Assembly (NCBI GenBank): GCA_029168955.1
Contig: JAPDOI010000009.1
Location: 3,501,001 to 3,565,000 of the forward strand
Origin: Aplectana chamaeleonis
Lineage: Eukaryota > Nematoda > Chromadorea > Rhabditida > Cosmocercidae
DNA: 64,000 nt
Direction of reading: 5' to 3'
Positions 26,165 to 39,066 of the stretch are shown piece after piece. The stretch's first letter is position 1; each line of letters opens with the position of its first letter. Position numbers and translations under genes: made by a program. The notes beneath the pieces were generated by a model that was not told where the DNA came from, did no database searches, and saw only the letters and a list, made by a program, of their open reading frames with translations.

Positions 26165-27490
26165 CATAAGATACTACACAAGGAGGCCATTTCAAGCGGT
26201 TTTAACCTATTCAGGACCATTTTCGACGCAAAACCCGAATTTTAACACTACACCTACGAAACGATTCTCTAAATGGAGTTATGAGCTTTTTTAGCCTCGT
26301 AAGCACATCATCACGTGTAATCCGTGAATCTTTGGAGCCTCGTGAGACGCACCGATTTTGTTTCTACACTGGTAATCATCCTATAAAGTTTCTGCGTCAA
26401 AATCTATTTCTCTGATGAACGAAACGGCGCTCATTTCGAGGTCGCACCCAGCGTGGACTGTTGGCGCAGTGGCAGTGGGCGCTGCAGTGAGATATGAGGT
26501 TACGGGTTCGGATTCTTGCCGCAATCGCATTTTTACACTTTTATAAAAAAGTTATATTCATCATCAAGAAAAGCCAGGAGCAGCAGTATTTTTGTACGAG
26601 TTTTTTTTTCTAAAAATTTGAAGCGTTTCAGTCGTTAAGGTTTGATCCCCGAGGCTGCAGGGTAAGGCGTGGCTTTGTGATAGGTTTGTGAGAGATGCGG
26701 CCCCCTATCTACAGCTTGGAAATTCGTGCGGCCCCCAGGTGGATCAGTTCGTCGACTTGTAGATGAAAATTAGCTAAATGTGTTGATTAAAAGAATAAAT
26801 ATTTTTCATTTAAGTTTTGCATTTTTTAAAAGAGATTAATTTGACTTTAATGCTGTTCAATAACTGTTTTCACTGCTTAGTAACAACAATTTCTGCCTAT
26901 TAGTCCACCGGGAGCCTGTGGCCCCCTCCCTTTCCGGCGCCAATTGTTGCGGCCCTCATCTGTGATTATCACTTATCACAGCGTGATCCTAACCCTGCGC
27001 GGCTGCTTTTTTTGTAAAATTAATTGGATTTGAAACGAGTTTATGGCTAAGAAATTTAATTTTTTTTTTGCTCAGATTTTGTCCAGGGTGCTGCTTAACA
27101 CGAACATGAGGTCATTTTTCGCTTTTTTCGATAGACTTCTCAAGGGTGCGGCTGGTATAATGTCATTTAGCTGTAGAAATCTAAGGAAAAACGGACATAA
27201 CTCACTTTGGAGAAGTATTCGCAACTGTAAAATGAAAATTCAAATTCTGTGTGGGAAAAAAATTGTTTCTGAGAATGTATATTTCATTTGAAAGGGTTCT
27301 CTTCGTCTCAGTATCCTAGCCTTAAAAGAACTCCGGTCTTTTGCTGTCTCAGAGCCCGCTTGGGAGAGATGATTCGATGAAGGCCCAATTCTGAGGCCAC
27401 AAACCTGGTGAATGATTTTAACAAGATGTGGATGTGAGCACGAAAACATACATCAGATGTGACTTGCAGTTGAGGCCAATGAGATGCCGA
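26165..27490. other. No recognised gene
   Basis: AT-rich, contains only the tRNA-like segment listed separately. Confidence 0.4.
26455..26527 (+). repeat. tRNA-like segment (degenerate tRNA or SINE head)
   Basis: Contains an A-box-like TTGGCGCAGTGGCAG and, 34 bases later, a B-box-like GGGTTCGGATTC. The arms do not close into a full cloverleaf by eye and no anticodon loop can be assigned, so a tRNA pseudogene or tRNA-derived SINE is more likely than a working gene. Confidence 0.35.
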
Positions 27491-28280
27491 GCCACTGGCG
27501 CGGAAATCGACAAGATTCAAAGTTTTGGAACACTCAGAAATAAGATTTCGGAAATCAAAACTATTCAAACATTCTAAATTCGAAGACCCTAACAAATTGC
27601 AGAGTGCTCAAATTGCAACAAGATTCAAGGTTGGAGTGGTATTAGAAAATATCGAACTCGGTAAAGATCCGAGCTTTTGGAATTTTGAGGAAAAAGATTC
27701 AACTTTACAGGATTAGGTACTTAGAAAACAAAACTCTAATTTCCGGGAATGGTCACAGAATCCACAACTTTAAAAATCAAAGGAAGGTTCGGAATTTCGT
27801 AAACCGAAATCCAGAACAAGGTTAGAAATTTCGTTGGCGGGGAAATCGCAAGAAGATCGGAAGTTCCGGAAGTGGTAACAGAATCCAGAATTTTGCGACT
27901 CTGACCAAATTTTTGATTCTTGCATTCGGGACTAGATGCGAAATTACGGAAACAGGCATGAGTCTCGAATTTTCGGGATTCGAAAGAAGATTCAAAGTTC
28001 CAGAAATTGGGTCAGGATTCAAAACTTCAAAAGTCGAAAATCGGATCAATATTTAGAAACTCGCTAGCCGGAACATAAAAGTTTGTACAGGATTCGAAAT
28101 TCTGAAAATCTAAGCAGTACTCAAAATTTTGAAATCGCAAAAAGTATAGAATTTTCGCAATTCGGAGTGAGATTCAAAATTTCAGAATACAGAACAAGAT
28201 TCGAAAATTTTAGGAACCGAAAGCCGCGTAAAATTGGAAACTTCCGAAACCGGCATTCGGAACAGGTTTGAAATTTCATG
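27491..28280. repeat. Degenerate short-period satellite
   Basis: About 0.8 kb in which words such as AAGATTCAAAATTTC and GGAAATCG recur every 25-50 bases on the same strand with strong divergence. No gene. It looks like a decayed tandem array related to the GGAAATCGGAA words in the hAT-like elements. Confidence 0.5.
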
Positions 28281-30158
28281 GCCCGGAACAGCGCGCAAAA
28301 CGTACCTAGAAGTGGGCGGTGCTTAGGAAACAACGCGAAAAGCGTCCTTCGCTGCGACGCGGCCGCTCACGCTGCTTAAAGGCAGTGTTAACGATAAGAA
28401 TCGTTTTTCTGCTTCTTTGCCTATCTTGAAGACGGTCCCATGCTGATTCCAATGATGCTTTTGGAATCGCACAAGACCTTCTAGGAACGGAGTTATGGTC
28501 TCTCAAAAATTGAGCTAGAGAAGCATGGTGGACGAGTTGTCCGAGGCTTGTAACTTCCGTCTTTCGCAGCTGATGTATGCGAGCTGACCTGAGTAAAGAG
28601 AGAAGTTGGGAATAAAGGGAAGAACGGGGCTATTGATCGGAAACTATCGCTCATCTCACAATCTCGAGCATTCATTTGTTCACGTCGGTGGGCGTGGAAG
28701 GTGCATCTGGGGTGTGACGAGCTGACGGGTGTCCAACTCTGGGGCCGTAGGGGACCGTTCCGAGCTCATTTTTCTTAGTTTTTTCAACGCTAGGATAGGG
28801 CTAGGCTCCGCAGCTGCCAATCTCCACCAAAAAATCAGGCATGGTTTTTATCGTGGACACTGCCTTTAAAGGCACAGTCCAAGCTCAGGGACGAAATCTG
28901 AGATTTCCACGTAATTGTAAAGTAGACCCACCCTATATAACACCTGCCATGTGCGAGCTCTCAATTCCTCCAAATAAGCGAGATATAAGAGGAAGCCACC
29001 CTGGGGCGCCCACCTCTAGAAGCCACTTTGGCGCGCCCCTTTTGTGATCTTTCGAGCTCAACAGTGGCAAGATGAGGTATGATTTTCGATCAATATCCTC
29101 GTTCTTTCCTTAATTCCCAGCCTATCTATCCATTCCGATCCGCTCGCATGTATCGGTTGCAAATGACGAAAGTTACAAGCCTCGGACAACTCGTCCATCA
29201 TGCTTCCGCAGCTGAAGTTGGACTGTGCCTTTATTGCTTTTTTCCGTAAAGAGGCTATCACCTAGGGAAAAGCCTGTATTCCGCATTTTGTTCCAGGCTC
29301 CGCCCTTTGTTTCCGAAATTTGGAATCCCATTCATCCCTGGTTGAGACAGATCCCTGTGTCGGGGATTTGGCCTCATTAGGGTGGATCCGATGAGCTTCT
29401 TCCGAGGAGTCGATGGCGTGACACGAGTCCTCAGCAGGTATTCATAATCGGAATCCGTACTTAGCCCCAGCTGGTTGGGTGGTCTCTGACGAGGCCGGGA
29501 ATCGATCGCCGGGGGTGCTTTTCTGACATGCTTCGTCTTTTTTCACCTTGCCCTACACGTTCCCCAACCTACTTTTTCCGCACTCCATCCGCACTTGGAG
29601 ACATGTATTCGCTGGCTGCCCCCGGAAAATCAGTTAGTTGCCCAACCAACTGGCGAGACGTGGAATCGATGACGCTGCCTTTTGCTAGAGAATTCCAACT
29701 TTTTCTCCTCCTATCAGTTTTGTTTTTATGATTTTTAGCTACTGAGCTAACATAATGGTCAGTTTATGCATTTCAGTTTGTTTTGGTGAGAATTTCTGTT
29801 GAAAATCAAATTAAATTTTCACAGAATTTGCACCATTTTCAAACCCTTTCCCTTGTGATTCCTGTTGCATACAGGGTGACAATTAAGTTCCTGCCGCGAC
29901 ATTCCAGGCAATATCTGAGCCAGATTTTAACTGAATTTTTACTAGTTTGTTGGGAGAGGTATACAGATAGTTCAGGGTGCTTTTTAAATATGGTGACGAA
30001 ACTTTCTGATCTTACCACGCCTACATAAGAGCGTCAGTAATCACTTTGAATAGTCTGTTTTTCTCAGCACATCTCTCTCCTAAAACGCACCACGTTTCGG
30101 AGCGCAAAATAGTTTTTGAGATGAATTCTAAGCGAAAGCCTGAAGGGTCCCTGATTAA
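28281..30158. repeat. Dispersed repeat pair, no gene
   Basis: An M3-like end (AAAGGCAGTGTTAACGATA) lies at 28380. The segment 28525-28680 (GTGGACGAGTTGTCCGAGGC) recurs inverted at 29060-29210 and again at 50290-50440. Another M3-like end (GTGGACACTGCCTTTAAAGG) lies at 28853. Otherwise no feature. Confidence 0.5.
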
Positions 30159-30612
30159 AGGCAGTGTTCACGATAAATCTCGTTTTTGAGTTTTCAGCGT
30201 GAAACATCACGCTGGCAGATGATGGAGGTGATAGGGTCGAAGATAAACACGGCAGCGAAGTGGATATTTCGTTAGCCCAGTACTCCTACTTAGCCCGCCC
30301 CGCCCCCTATTCGGATGAGCTTGTGGCGCCGCGGACGTTTTCAATGGCGAATTTCAAGCAACCCCGCCACGTCCAGCTTGACTCATAAGCTCAAATTTCG
30401 CCATTAGAGTACGCTTGCGGAAACTGACAAGGCACTTGAGCTTGTCCACGCCCTGAACCTTTACGCATGTAAGAAGCTGCTATTTTAGCTTATTCTGAGT
30501 GATTTTCTTCGCTAGTTCTTCACTATTGAATAGCTCATGATCAAACTACCATATTTTTGATTTGAACACGAGTATGATATTCAACATGAGCACTGCCTCT
30601 GAAGGAACGCGA
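30159..30612 (+). mobile_element. M3 MITE
   Basis: Left TTAAAGGCAGTGTTCACGAT, right ATGAGCACTGCCTCTGAAGG, inverted. Interior GTTAGCCCAGTACTCC, GCCCGCCCCGCCCC, AAGCAACCCCGCCACGTCCA as in the other copies. Confidence 0.75.
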
Positions 30613-33195
30613 AAGCAAGACGCCGAAATTCAACATTGCGCCAAGGCAGTGTTCAAAATGAGCTGCATTCGTCTCAAATTTCTCGTTTCTTAGACATCGT
30701 CAAGGCATCAAACTCAGAGCGTAGTGCCCCTGAAGGTTTACTATAGATCTGTACACATTTTATCAATCCTTTTCGAAAATTGATAAAATCGATCGATTAT
30801 TATTGATTCCCTTAATAATTAATGAAAATTGCAGAATTTCATGAAGAATCCTCAACTGCACTCGGCCACGAAGTTTTTTTCTCAGTATTCTTCAGAGAGT
30901 CAAAAAATCTTCAGCTAAGACGAGTTTTTTTTTGTAGGCATCATCTGCTTTGAAATGAGCCCATTTGAGCACTTCTTCACGCCGTCAGGGTAAATGTAGG
31001 AAGAATCGCCTAAGGCGACTAAGTGAAGACTTATATCGTGAAACTTGAGGACCACTAAGGCTTCTGCCCACCACTTTTTTCGAAAACGATTTGATGCCCC
31101 TAAGTTTCCCACGTTTTGAGTGAGACGGTTCATAGAAAAGAACAGACTATAGGAGGCAACTAGACACGCACGTATGCTGATGGAATTATGTTCGAAACAT
31201 TGTCACCATATGTAAAAAAATCAACCTGTATTTCTCCATTATCACGTCTTAGAAGTCGGCCTGCCGCCCAGATTACGGTGTTCGCATTGAGGGCGTGGTT
31301 TGGCAAATGATGGGGCGGAGTCCCAAAGCTTGGTAGCTCAGGTTGGCACAAATGTTTCTATGAGGACTCGTACCCGCCGCGATTTCCAAGCGCTCGGATA
31401 TCTTTCAAATAAGGGCACGACCTGGCCGAACCGAGTTCATTGACAAACGGCCTAAGTGCGGTCATTTTGACTCGTTTTTGACCCTTCTAACGGCGTAAGC
31501 GTCCAAGTGCTGGTCTTATGAGTCTTCAAGGCATTGCTACCTTGTCCATTTTTGCGATCGTGTTCGCTGCCTCCGGGGTAACATCTTGAAAAGTGCCTTG
31601 GCTGGTAAGGATGTCGTTGACCTTCAGTGGCCTTCTGACAGCGCGCTGATTGATTTCCTTCGCAAGTGAAGATGACGGCTAACCAAACGAATAAATAATC
31701 AACAATCGAGCTGAGGCGTTCATTTTCATTTTTCCCTGGGTTTGAATCGATTTGGGTTGGGTTTAGAAATCCCATGGTTAGTGCAGTGATGAATCTGGCC
31801 TCAGTTGGGGCAAATTGTTGTTGTGAAATTGCATTTTCCTAATCATTGCTCACTAGAGTTTTCTCGACTAATTTATCTACTATTTTTGATTTATTCATAT
31901 TTTCAACCGGTTTTCTTCTTTTTTTTTCGCCAATTTTTTTTTGCATTGGTTTTTTTTACATACATATGTAGTATGTCGCATGCATTCTATAGACCATTGT
32001 AGTTGTACCTGCTGTTTTTATGATTTTTTTTGCTGAAGGCTTTTTTCATTTATGATTTTTCTAGAATTCAATGGTACGTCCATAGCGACCATTTTCGGCC
32101 CTGATCACCTTTTTTTTAGAAATGTTGAACATTTTTTGGCCTTTTTTCGTTGCCTTCATCAGGGGTTTTTCTCGCCTTAATGGATTATTGTGTGTCAAAA
32201 TGTGAAGGCTGTCTGGCGGGGCAGGGCAGGGTGTAGTCGTCAAAACACTGAAGCCCGGAAGCGCACCCGAAGGCCTTTTTGATCGATTCGTTTTGCGACG
32301 CTAACGACGACAACCCTATGACTTTATCGATGCTTTATCAGAATTTTTTTTTCTTTTTCTCGATATTCATAGCCCGCTTCGTTAGGAAATCTGTTGCTGT
32401 AGTCGAGTGGTACTGAGCAATAATCTAGAGGAATGCTAGTTACTATGAGATCGATTTAGCCGTTTTATTCAAAAGTTTTTGCAGTTTTGCTGATTTCTTG
32501 TGGACAAAAATATTTTTGTAGTGTTTTTTGAATAGTCCTATTTATAAAGGCCTACATGTGCCCTCGGTAAGCCCTATTTACTGCTCAAAGGATGTTGATT
32601 GTATAGTAGGTACATAGTTTTTCAGATTTTAGATTTCTCCTTTGTCCATAAATCCGTTGATGCTGTGGAGGCTGTGTGTGGTCGACTCCCATGGGCATTT
32701 TTATTGAAAACGTATCGAATTTCATTGTTTACACTCGTAGGAGGGAAGACTGAAGTTCATGATTTAGCAAGGATGTGATATCTGCTGCATCCAGTTTTTT
32801 CTTTCCTGGTTTTGTTTTTTTAAGGCCCAAATTGCTAGATTTCACGCGCTAGGGCCAGCTTGTGATGTCTCTTGATAGCTCGTTTGATGACCTGAACGAA
32901 TAAATATGAGAAGTCCTATCACTCTGAGAATTGGGAATTTGTTTTTTTTGCAAAAAAAAAAGAAAAAGTAAATTTGTGCATTTTGATATACTAGATCGTT
33001 TACGTCTTTTTCAGGTAACGCAAACGAGTCAAATTCAATATATATGAGCAATCAATTAGAGAGTATTTGTATTGAGGGGCGGGGTTTGGCGAAAAATGGG
33101 CGGAGTCCCACCGTTTGGTAGACCTTGAGGCGGCACAAACTCGTCTTTTTTTCGGCTCGTTCTTGACGCTTACAAAGAAGGCAAGTTCTGAAGTA
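30613..33195. other. AT-rich sequence without a recognised gene
   Basis: Fragments related to the MITE at 35061-35261 lie at about 31265-31515 (TTCTAACGGCGTAAGCGTCC) and 33060-33180 (GCGGGGTTTGGCGAAAAATG). Short frames elsewhere have no motif. Confidence 0.45.
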
Positions 33196-33318
33196 CCAGG
33201 CCGTCCAATAATTCCTGTCCGAGAATTTTCAAAATTCTATAAATTTCCTTAGAAGTGTTATAAAATCAGGCAAGTGTAAGAACCTTCTAGAAGGTTCTCC
33301 AAGGTTCCACGCTAGGGG

Positions 33319-33326
33319 TATATAAG
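33319..33326 (+). promoter_or_regulatory. TATA box of the mariner transposase
   Basis: TATATAAG lies 38-45 bases upstream of the transposase ATG at 33364, inside the element. Confidence 0.55.
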
Positions 33327-33363
33327 GCGCAGTCGCCGCGTCTAGCTACCAGTACAAGCTAAA

Positions 33364-34377
33364 ATGGACCAAGGTCGAATTCCTACGTTCGTGTACTACG
33401 AGTGGCTGCTGGGCAACGACACGGGCACCGCGGTCGCCAACATCTGCAGAGCGTGCAAGGAGGATACAGTGTCCCAACGCACAGTCAACCGCTAGTTCAA
33501 TCGTTTCGAGAGCGGCGACACGAGTCTCGAGGACAGGGAGCACAGCGGGAGGCTTTCTACGGTGGATGATGACGAAGTCCGTCGCTGTATCAAGGAGAAG
33601 CCGGAAGCCACCACCCGTGAACTGGCGACGACGCTCGGCTGCAGCGAGTCCACCATCCACAATCGACTCAACTTACTCGGCTACCACAAAGTTTTGGCCC
33701 GTTGGATCCCCCACCGTCTGACGGACGCCAAGAAGCAGAGCCGCGTGGCCGTTTGCCAGTCCCTCCTCCTTCGTCCGCATCGCCAGGAGTTTCTCGAGGA
33801 CCTGGTCACTGGGGATGATAGCTGGGTCCTCTACGACAACGTCGCCCGCCGTGCCGTCTGGATCCCGCGCGGAGAAGAGCCGCCGTCGACGCCGAAAGCC
33901 GATCTGCACCGGCTGAATATCATGCTCTGCTGCTGGTGGGACTCCAAGGGCATGCTGTACTTCGAGCTGCTCCCGCGAAACAGGAAGGTTACCGCCTCCA
34001 TCTACACCAATCAGCTCGAGAAACTAGCCACCGCCATCCGAGAAAAGCGTCCCCGACGAGCCTCGGTCCACCTGCTGCACGACAACGCGCGCCCCCACGT
34101 GGCGAAGGAGACCCAGCAGAAGTTGGCGACGCTCGGCTGGGAAACGGTTGCCCATCCGCCGTATTCCCCGGACCTCGCCCCCTCCGACTACCACTTGTTC
34201 CGCTCGCTGAAGCACCATTTGGCCGGAAGAAAATTCACCAACTACGACAACCTCAAATCCGACATCGCAGACTTCTTTGAGTCGCAGCCCCCGGAGTTCT
34301 GGGCGAAGTGCGTCGGCGACCTGCCCAATCGATGGGCCACTGTTGTGGGTAACTGTGGTGATTATATTGTTGATTAG
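33364..34377 (+). pseudogene. mariner transposase with one premature stop
   Basis: The frame runs from ATG 33364 to TAG 34375-34377, 337 codons, and is open except for an amber codon at codon 44 (33493-33495). That codon lies in the N-terminal helix-turn-helix where related mariners have Trp (NR-stop-FNRFESGD), so a single TGG to TAG change explains it. Seen motifs: second HTH ATTRELATTLGCSESTIHNR, linker WIPHRLTD, and the D,D,D triad: VTGDDSW, LLHDNARPH and YSPDLAPSDYHLF, with 34 residues between the second and third Asp (mariner D34D). Third codon positions are GC-rich, unlike the flanks. Apart from the stop it looks young. Confidence 0.92.
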
Positions 34378-34450
34378 ACTTGTTTTTCAATACAGTCGAA
34401 AACAATTAAAAATGGTGAAATTTTCGGACAAGAATTATTGGACAACCTGG

Positions 34451-35060
34451 TATTATCGAAATCCTGCAAGTTAAAAGTCAGGAGTGACTCATAGTCAGAC
34501 ATTCGTAGTTGTCTTCCGCCAGACCGCTGCCGTTATAAGGATGTATTCGTAGCCCCGAAAGGTCGGTCGTTTATCTCGGGACATCGCTCTTCGTAGCTTT
34601 CTTCAACGCCTGTTTCCTTTGTGACACCCTCTGTCTCACTCGAAACACCTGGCGTTTGCCCCGAGACAAGCAGAAACAACAGCGATCTGGAGGAACACAA
34701 CTAAGTAAGAGTGTCCGAATCAGCTATCAACACTGGATTTTTAGGTGCCAAACCAAAAGCTGAGTAGGGTTGAAGAAAAAAGTTTAAAATTTGTCTTAAT
34801 ATTGACTGTGGGAATTTGTCAGAAAGTTGTTGGAGGGATTATTCTTCATGGGTGGCGTACGTTACAAGCTATTGCAAAAGTTTGGGGAGGAGCGAAAAAA
34901 ACCGGAAAAAATCTCGATGTGGTCAAGAAATGGAGGGTCGTTCTCAAGTTTCAATGAAAAAGGATGAGTTACACGGCAGCGGACACGCTCGATAGGATAG
35001 CAGAGGTAGCGGTAGCAGTACAAAGATAATAATGCTAATAATAGACTCGCATGGTCTCTA
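34451..35060. other. No recognised gene
   Basis: Nothing supported. Confidence 0.4.
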
Positions 35061-35261
35061 CTAGAACGCTTACGCCGTTGGAAGCGTCAAAAACGATCCA
35101 AAATGAATTTATTTGAGCAACCATCTCCAAGGTGTTTTTATTGAAGGGGTGGAGTTTGGCGTAAAAAAATGGGCGGAGCTTTGCGGCTCTGGTAGCTCAA
35201 AATCCTCGAAAACGGCCTATGTGGCTTGTTTTTGACGCTTCCAACAGCGTAAGTGTTCCAG
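35061..35261. mobile_element. TA-flanked MITE, 201 bp
   Basis: Left CTAGAACGCTTACGCCGTTG, right CAACAGCGTAAGTGTTCCAG, inverted over about 38 bp including GGAAGCGTCAAAAACGA. TA flanks (35059-35060, 35262-35263). Interior GGGGTGGAGTTTGGCG. Fragments of the family occur at 31.3, 33.1 and 56.4 kb. Confidence 0.75.
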
Positions 35262-35674
35262 TACAGGTCGTTTGGATCTATTCGCGTCAGCTTTTCAACC
35301 ACATTTGCTGCCTTCAACTTCTTAGGTGGTCCCTATGGAATCAGTTGTGCAAACGATTCTAGATGGCTCACTCCTAGGGTGCTTCATAGGATATCAGTTA
35401 TCTGGATTCGTTGAAGTGGACTGAACCTAATGAATGGTCCTTAACTTGTAAGTGTAGACTTCATAGGCTATCTCCTGAAAAAATCATTTACAGGGCGAGG
35501 TGGGGACAAGTAGATTTCATAGGTAGACACTAGAATATCAACTCTGGGTAACAATGGAAGAGGGCTAAACTTTATGGGTGGTCCGATGTAAATCAGGTAT
35601 GAGAAGAGGTTGGACGACGGTGAAATTTTTAAAACGCTATTCATACTCCTCAACGCCAGCGCGGCACGTGCGTA

Positions 35675-35806
35675 AGGCGTCGTTTATACTTCCGCCGCGG
35701 CGCGGCACAATGCATTTCTGTAATTTTTATCAGGCGGCGCGGCGCGATAGATATTACAGAAATGCAAAGTGCCGCGCCGCTCGGCGTTGGGAGTATAAAC
35801 GACCCC
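35675..35806. mobile_element. M2 MITE
   Basis: AGGCGTCGTTTATACTTCCG at the left, GAGTATAAACGACCCCT at the right; interior ATGCATTTCTGTAAT and complement ATTACAGAAATGCA. TA is present on the left, TC on the right. Confidence 0.8.
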
Positions 35807-36847
35807 TCACGAGCAGGCGTGACGTTAGAGTATGATCAGTTCATACGCGCGTCACGCGCGTGCCGCGGTTGCGTTGAGGAGTATGAATGGCGCCTAAGAT
35901 GGTCCTCGGAAATATCAACGTCGAGGGCGGGTTTGGAAAAAATTGAGCTTCGTAGGATGTCAAGTATGGGAACGATTGGAGCCAACTAAACTTCATTGTT
36001 GGCTTGTTGGGCATCAAATGCGAGAGCGAATCATCGTTTCAACCGAATTTTTTCCTTTAATTTTCTTCAACAACTTCAGGCCTCCGATTTAAGTGATGAA
36101 TCGATATAATTTTTGAGCGTGTCTTTAAATTTGAAAAAAAAAATAAACCAAAATTGGTTTCTTTCATTTTTTTCTTTGTATTCAAAAAGCTATATAGACC
36201 ACTAAAGCTTTCCAGTACATCTGTACCTTTTTTTGAAACCGTTTTTTCGCTTCTTTTCTTTAACCAAACTGAAGGATTCTAACAAATGTAACATGACTGA
36301 TCATATTTCTCCTCCATTTTAGACTAAGCTTTTGTTTGGTGGCTGGCCCTAAAACCCTCCTCCTCCTCCACCAACGCCTCCTCCCTCGAATGGCATTCTA
36401 ATTCCATAGAAATCCCTTTGGATCAGAAGAAAATCTTCTATTCGCGAATTCCATTGTTTTAATTTTTATGTCCTCTTCGTACACATATTGATCCGAATTT
36501 TCCCCGACTGGTGTTTGCAACCTATCTAATTGTCCGTTGTATCATTGATAAGGCGGCCGCTGTCGGTTCTCCCAATCTTTTTTAGAAGCTATGGGAACTT
36601 TATTGTACTAACCAGCAAATTTTTCTACTTCATTTTTTTATTTAGTTTTTTTTTCGAAAGTTCACTACTTCTTTATTGAAATTAATTTTTCTAACGTTTT
36701 GATTTTTCCAAATAAGGCATAATTGTATTTTTCTTTCATTCTGTTTAATCCCCTTATTTTTTTGTTTTTCACTTTTTAATCAAACACTTCTGATTTTTGA
36801 TATTTTGGATAATGTATACAGGGTCAAAGCCAATCGGCAACGTCTAA
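35807..36847. other. AT-rich sequence without a recognised gene
   Basis: Nothing supported. Confidence 0.45.
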
Positions 36848-37938
36848 CAAGGGAACCACAATAAGTCATAGTGACCACTCCAAATGAAATGTACTTTTCT
36901 AGAACCATTTTCGGACGAAAAGTCCGAGTATGCCCATCGCCGTTGCATAGACCCACTCTGAAAAAATTTATGAGCGTTTTTTAAAGCTTCGCAGCAAGGT
37001 AAGGGTACTACAACCCAACGAATTTTTTAGGGTGTTTTTGAAGTTTTCCCCTGATTTTGCTTAAAACATGTATGTAGGGGTAATCTGGGGTGCTGAACAC
37101 GAATCTGGGGTTTGCTCGCCCAAATTTTAAGGTTTACTGTAGGTTACGGTAGGTAACATGCCATTTAGGAGGCAAAACCTACCTCAATATTCCGATAATC
37201 GACAAATGGACATCAAATTCGTATTCAGCACCCCAAATAACCCCTACATAGAAACTTTGAGACAAATCTGAGACTTTGACCGAACTACCGTATACCCACC
37301 GTAATCTACCGTAAGCTGCTAAAAATCGATAAACCGACATCAGATTCGTGTTCAGCTATCCAAATAACCCCCAGAAAAATAACTTGAGCATACTCTGTAG
37401 AAGCACTCCGGAAATCGTCTAAAGTCGCGATTTGCCATCAAATTCTCCCCTGATGGGAATCTGTGAGCGAATACAGTCTAAAACTTCGGAAAATCGATAA
37501 ATGAACCTCAGATTCGTGATCAGCACCCCAAATAACCCCCCAGGGCGAATTTTTAGTCGAATCTGGAATATTTTTCTAAAACGCTTCGAGAGCCCTCTAA
37601 TTGGTATAAAACGCCCATCCGAAAATCCGTATAAGTCCAAAACGCTGTTAGTCTGCGCAAAGTTTGGAAAATGTTCCTTCAACCAAACTTTGCTTAGTGG
37701 GGTAGTTTTGGGCGCTGAACACGATTATGACGTCCATTTCCGGATTTTCATAAGAATAATGCGCTTTTTGGAGGGTACAATAGGTACGAAAATCAGAGAA
37801 AAAATGCCTATAACTTTTTTCAGAGTGGGTCTATGCAACGGCGATGGGCATATTCGGACTTTTCGTCCGAAACTGGTTCTAGAAAAGTACATTTCATTTG
37901 GATTGGTCACTATGACTTATTGTGGTTCCCTTGTAAGG
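36848..37938. mobile_element. 1.1-kb element with terminal inverted repeats of about 120 bp
   Basis: 36848-36968 and 37815-37938 are near-perfect inverted copies (AACAAGGGAACCACAATAAG, TGAAATGTACTTTTCTAGAA, GACGAAAAGTCCGA). The interior consists of two to three related modules with GTGTTCAGCACCCCAAATAA-like words and CCGTATACCCACCGTAATC. No transposase frame. It is a foldback-type nonautonomous element; fragments lie at 16.5-17.1, 24.9-25.5, 50.6-50.8 and 53.0-53.2 kb. Confidence 0.75.
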
Positions 37939-38799
37939 AGTGAAGAGGCCTACGTCGATTGGCCGATTGTGGGAATAACCCCGCCCCGTGCTTTTAACTA
38001 CCCCTGTGCCCAAAGTTTTTCCGAAATTTAAGTCTCTATTTATTCGATTATTCTGTTCAGTCAGGACACAGATTTGTTAGCTTGTACGAATAAGTTTTGA
38101 ATATCTGAAATTATCCGGTATTTTAACTGTTTGGTTTGTATTTGTGAAATCGCATTACCTCTTCTTTTTAAGAAGCTGAAAATTTCATTTCAGGAATTTT
38201 GGGAAAAATCCATGCTTATCGATTACGGAACTTTTTTTTGGTCACTCCTTCGATAGGATCATAAACAGCATTCACTCGGACTTTGTTTTTTTTTATGAAT
38301 AAATGATATAGTGGTTGTTGTAAGTATACGAATCAAACATTTTTCGCCGGCAATCCTGAATGAATGCTTTTTCCCGAAAGAGGCTTTGAATGATTATCAG
38401 TAGCTCGTTTCTTCTTTATTTCAGGGGTTCATTTTTCTCAAGAGAGCAAACAAACTGGCCGATTTTTCTATTTTCGGCCGTTTTTGGACTTCCAAATTTC
38501 GATTTCCGGAGTACGCCCCAAGACAAAAAACACCACTGAGTTGCCTAAAGTCTGGGGTGGGCAGGCTCCCGACATAGCGATTTTCCCTATTCCGATGGTT
38601 TCTAACGTTCCTATTTCTGCTTTCCGCTATTGAAATGGTCGTTCAGTTTCCTAAGTTTCGATTACACAAATTTTGAAAAAAAACGCCTAACCCTGGTCCC
38701 AATTCTCATCAGTACTGTTTAACTCGAAACGCTGTTAGAGAAACATCTATATTTTATGTAACAATCTTCTTGGTTTCTACGTAGAAAGTGGGTTGGGGT
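37939..38799. other. No recognised gene
   Basis: AT-rich, nothing supported. Confidence 0.4.
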
Positions 38800-39066
38800 C
38801 AGGGATGTGCGAAAATTTTTTCGAAAACTCGAGATCGAAAAATGACGATTTTAGCTTTGAGACCAAATTTTTGGGGTCATTCGGAGTGCGACCATTTTTA
38901 GAAAAATTTTCGGTTTTTTTTCAGTATTGATTTTTTGAAAAAAAAAAAACGAAAAATTTTAAAAATGTGTATTTTTTCGACGTAACATAGTGTTGGTAAG
39001 CATTCTACAAATTTTTGACTGAAAATTTTTCGTTTCTCGGTTTCGAAAAATTTTCGCACACCCCTG
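38800..39066. mobile_element. hAT-like MITE
   Basis: Left CAGGGATGTGCGAAAATTTT, right AAAATTTTCGCACACCCCTG, inverted over about 30 bp. The flanking 8-mers (GTTGGGGT / ATTGGGAC) agree at only five positions, so the target duplication, if any, has decayed. Related to 3174-3931 and 45114-45744 by the CAGGGATG end. Confidence 0.65.

Larger units (their letters stand above)
33196..34450 (+). mobile_element. mariner transposon, bandit type
   Basis: 1255 bp between TA dinucleotides (33194-33195, 34451-34452). The terminal inverted repeats of about 33 bp start CCAGGCCGTCCAATAATTCC and end TATTGGACAACCTGG. The single gene inside encodes a mariner transposase. The size, termini and protein fit the mariner subfamily called bandit in hookworms (subfamily assignment from memory). 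Confidence 0.9.

Noticed and set aside
32395..32470. tRNA-like A box at 32.4 kb
   Set aside because: No B box and no fold.
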